DNA of 64,000 nt from an uncultured Bacteroidales bacterium. Lineage in GTDB: Bacteria; Bacteroidota; Bacteroidia; Bacteroidales; UBA932. Every line of letters starts with the position of its first letter. Position 1 is the stretch's first letter. Below the pieces are notes generated by a model, which was given only the letters and a program-made list of their open reading frames with translations, searched no databases and was not told where the DNA came from. The stretch lies in contig CALVAC010000013.1 of the NCBI GenBank assembly GCA_944325435.1, positions 1-64,000 on the forward strand, given 5' to 3'. Below, piece by piece: positions 62,873 to 64,000 of the stretch. Made by a program: the position numbers and the translations under genes.

Positions 62873-64000
62873 CTACAGTGTTATCTCCTGCCCGGAATAG
62901 AACTTGAGTAGCTGTATGTTCAGCACCGCCATATATTTGGCCTGCAGTACCTCCTGCTCTGCACTCAACAGGTTGTTCTTCTCGGTCAGAAGCTCAACCG
63001 TGTTTTTCATACCGAGCCCGAACTGCTCGCTCACAAGGTCGTAGCTGGCCTGCGAACTTTTCAGATTCTCTATGGCTGCGGTGTATTGCAGCTGTGAACT
63101 CCAGGCATCCATCCACAGGCTCTCTATGGTCTTGTACAGTTCCTTGCGGCTTTCCTTCAGGTCGAGTTCCGATGTCTTCAGCTGGAGTCGGGCCTTTTCC
63201 ACGGCGCTCTTTGTCTGTCTGTTGCTGAAGATAGGCACGTTCAGGGTCAGCCCTATCGAGTTGTTCCAGCCGTTGCGTATCTGTTCCGTGAATGTGAAGT
63301 CCGTTCCGCTGGTGTGGTTCGTCCCGATTCCGGCGCTTACCGACAGGGTCGGTATGTATCCGGATCTGGCGATGCGGATGCCCAGTTCGGATGCTTCGAC
63401 ATTCAGTTCGCCTGCCTGTATCTCCGGACGGATCCCGAGAGCGGACTGGTATACCATCTCCTTGTCCGGGAGAGGGGAGAGGACGGTCTCGTCCCCAATC
63501 TCGGGAAGCAGGAGATCCATCTCCGGTTCCCCCTCAATCTCAAGCAGCTGCTTGAGCTGCAGCCTGTAGTCCTGCAGTGTAGTCTGGGCTGTCACAAGCT
63601 GGTACTTGTCGTTGCTGACCTGGGACTCCAGCTGTGCGTAGTCCGCCCTTGAAATGCTTCCGGATGCGAGCAGTTCCTTCCCTCTTTCCAGCTGGGCCGT
63701 GCTGACTTCAAGAGTGTTGCGGTTCACATCCACGGATTCGTTGGCATAGAGTATCTGTATGTAGGTCTGCGCTATGCTCTCCATAATGTCATTTGCAGTG
63801 GAGCTTACATCCAGTTCCGCTATCCTTGTGTTGAGCTCTTCCTGCCGTATGGTCTTGCGGTTGCGGCCTCCGTTGTACACTGTCCATTGCGCATTGAGTC
63901 CGTAGTTCCCGGTGTAGCTCGTGTTGGAGTTGGACTCCAGTATCTCTGTCCCGCTTACTGTCGCGCTGCTCTCCTGGTAGGGGCGGTTGATCACGCTGTG
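62873..64000 (-). CDS. TolC-family outer-membrane efflux protein (5' end outside the window)
   Basis: The reading frame is open to the window edge, so the N-terminus including the signal peptide is missing; 375 codons are present. Two OEP repeats are visible (about the first 190 and last 170 residues), with coiled-coil stretches such as LEVSTAQLERGKELLASGS and LKSSQASYDLVSEQFGLGMK. It forms the outer-membrane channel of the MacAB-like system and is the first gene of that operon in the window. Confidence 0.9.
   Translation of the reverse strand, partial: HSVINRPYQESSATVSGTEILESNSNTSYTGNYGLNAQWTVYNGGRNRKTIRQEELNTRIAELDVSSTANDIMESIAQTYIQILYANESVDVNRNTLEVSTAQLERGKELLASGSISRADYAQLESQVSNDKYQLVTAQTTLQDYRLQLKQLLEIEGEPEMDLLLPEIGDETVLSPLPDKEMVYQSALGIRPEIQAGELNVEASELGIRIARSGYIPTLSVSAGIGTNHTSGTDFTFTEQIRNGWNNSIGLTLNVPIFSNRQTKSAVEKARLQLKTSELDLKESRKELYKTIESLWMDAWSSQLQYTAAIENLKSSQASYDLVSEQFGLGMKNTVELLTEKNNLLSAEQEVLQAKYMAVLNIQLLKFYSGQEITL

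Noticed and set aside
1..64000. CRISPR array, prophage or insertion sequence
   Set aside because: No regularly spaced repeats, cas genes, transposase, integrase or phage structural genes are seen; gene order and base composition are even.

Overview
The window looks like chromosomal DNA of a Bacteroidota bacterium, probably a gut-type Bacteroidales. Many gene starts are preceded by the Bacteroidota sigma-70 -7 box TAnnTTTG, several with a TTTG or TTG -33 box 19-23 bp upstream. The genes also fit: two large TonB-receptor-like outer membrane proteins with CarboxypepD-like N-termini, an S46 dipeptidyl peptidase, a NamZ/DUF1343 muramidase, a GH127 lipoprotein, and TlpA-like and DUF5106-type thioredoxin-fold proteins. 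By eye the DNA is near 50-55% GC with frequent AGG and ATA codons; genus cannot be fixed from this window. No insertion sequence, prophage, CRISPR array or rRNA is seen, and no gene-free stretch exceeds 300 bp.

Layout: 1-10 kb holds tRNA-Asn, an acyl-ACP thioesterase, an AspT/YidE-type transporter, a NUDIX hydrolase and a probable muropeptide-recycling cassette (GT2 glycosyltransferase, a GalT-like/SpoIID fusion, an AmpG-like permease, a NamZ exo-muramidase). 10-14 kb is a TonB receptor plus lipoprotein pair behind five helically phased TAAC repeats that resemble a PhoB/PhoP-type operator. 14-23 kb is housekeeping: SulP transporter, murI, prfB without the programmed frameshift, class I fumarase, rplU-rpmA with a structured leader, serS, ruvC. 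23-28 kb has an outer-membrane beta-barrel protein and a GH127 lipoprotein.

27.8-47.7 kb is the centrepiece: twenty same-strand, nearly gapless genes behind one consensus promoter, forming an aryl-polyene/flexirubin-like type II fatty-acid/polyketide cluster. It encodes a ketoreductase, three ketosynthases (two with C-terminal half-KS-like domains), three acyl carrier proteins, two hotdog dehydratases whose catalytic residues look complementary, a 4HBT thioesterase, an AMP-ligase, three acyltransferase domains (one fused to a glycosyltransferase), two RetSat/CrtI-type FAD oxidoreductases, a LolA-like carrier, a small SMR/EamA-like membrane protein, an MMPL exporter with a methyltransferase-like tail, and an alpha/beta hydrolase. 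The likely product is a polyunsaturated acyl chain built on ACP, attached to a lipid and exported to the outer membrane. No aromatic ammonia-lyase, DarA/DarB or phytoene synthase is present, so the starter unit and true product are open.

47.7-64 kb contains rluD-PASTA-DUF362-lysE (minus), lnt (plus), then a long minus-strand series: S46 peptidase of the DPP11 specificity type, TlpA-like lipoprotein, DUF5106-like double-CxxC protein, coaD, ung and a MacAB-TolC-type efflux system whose tolC gene runs off the window end.
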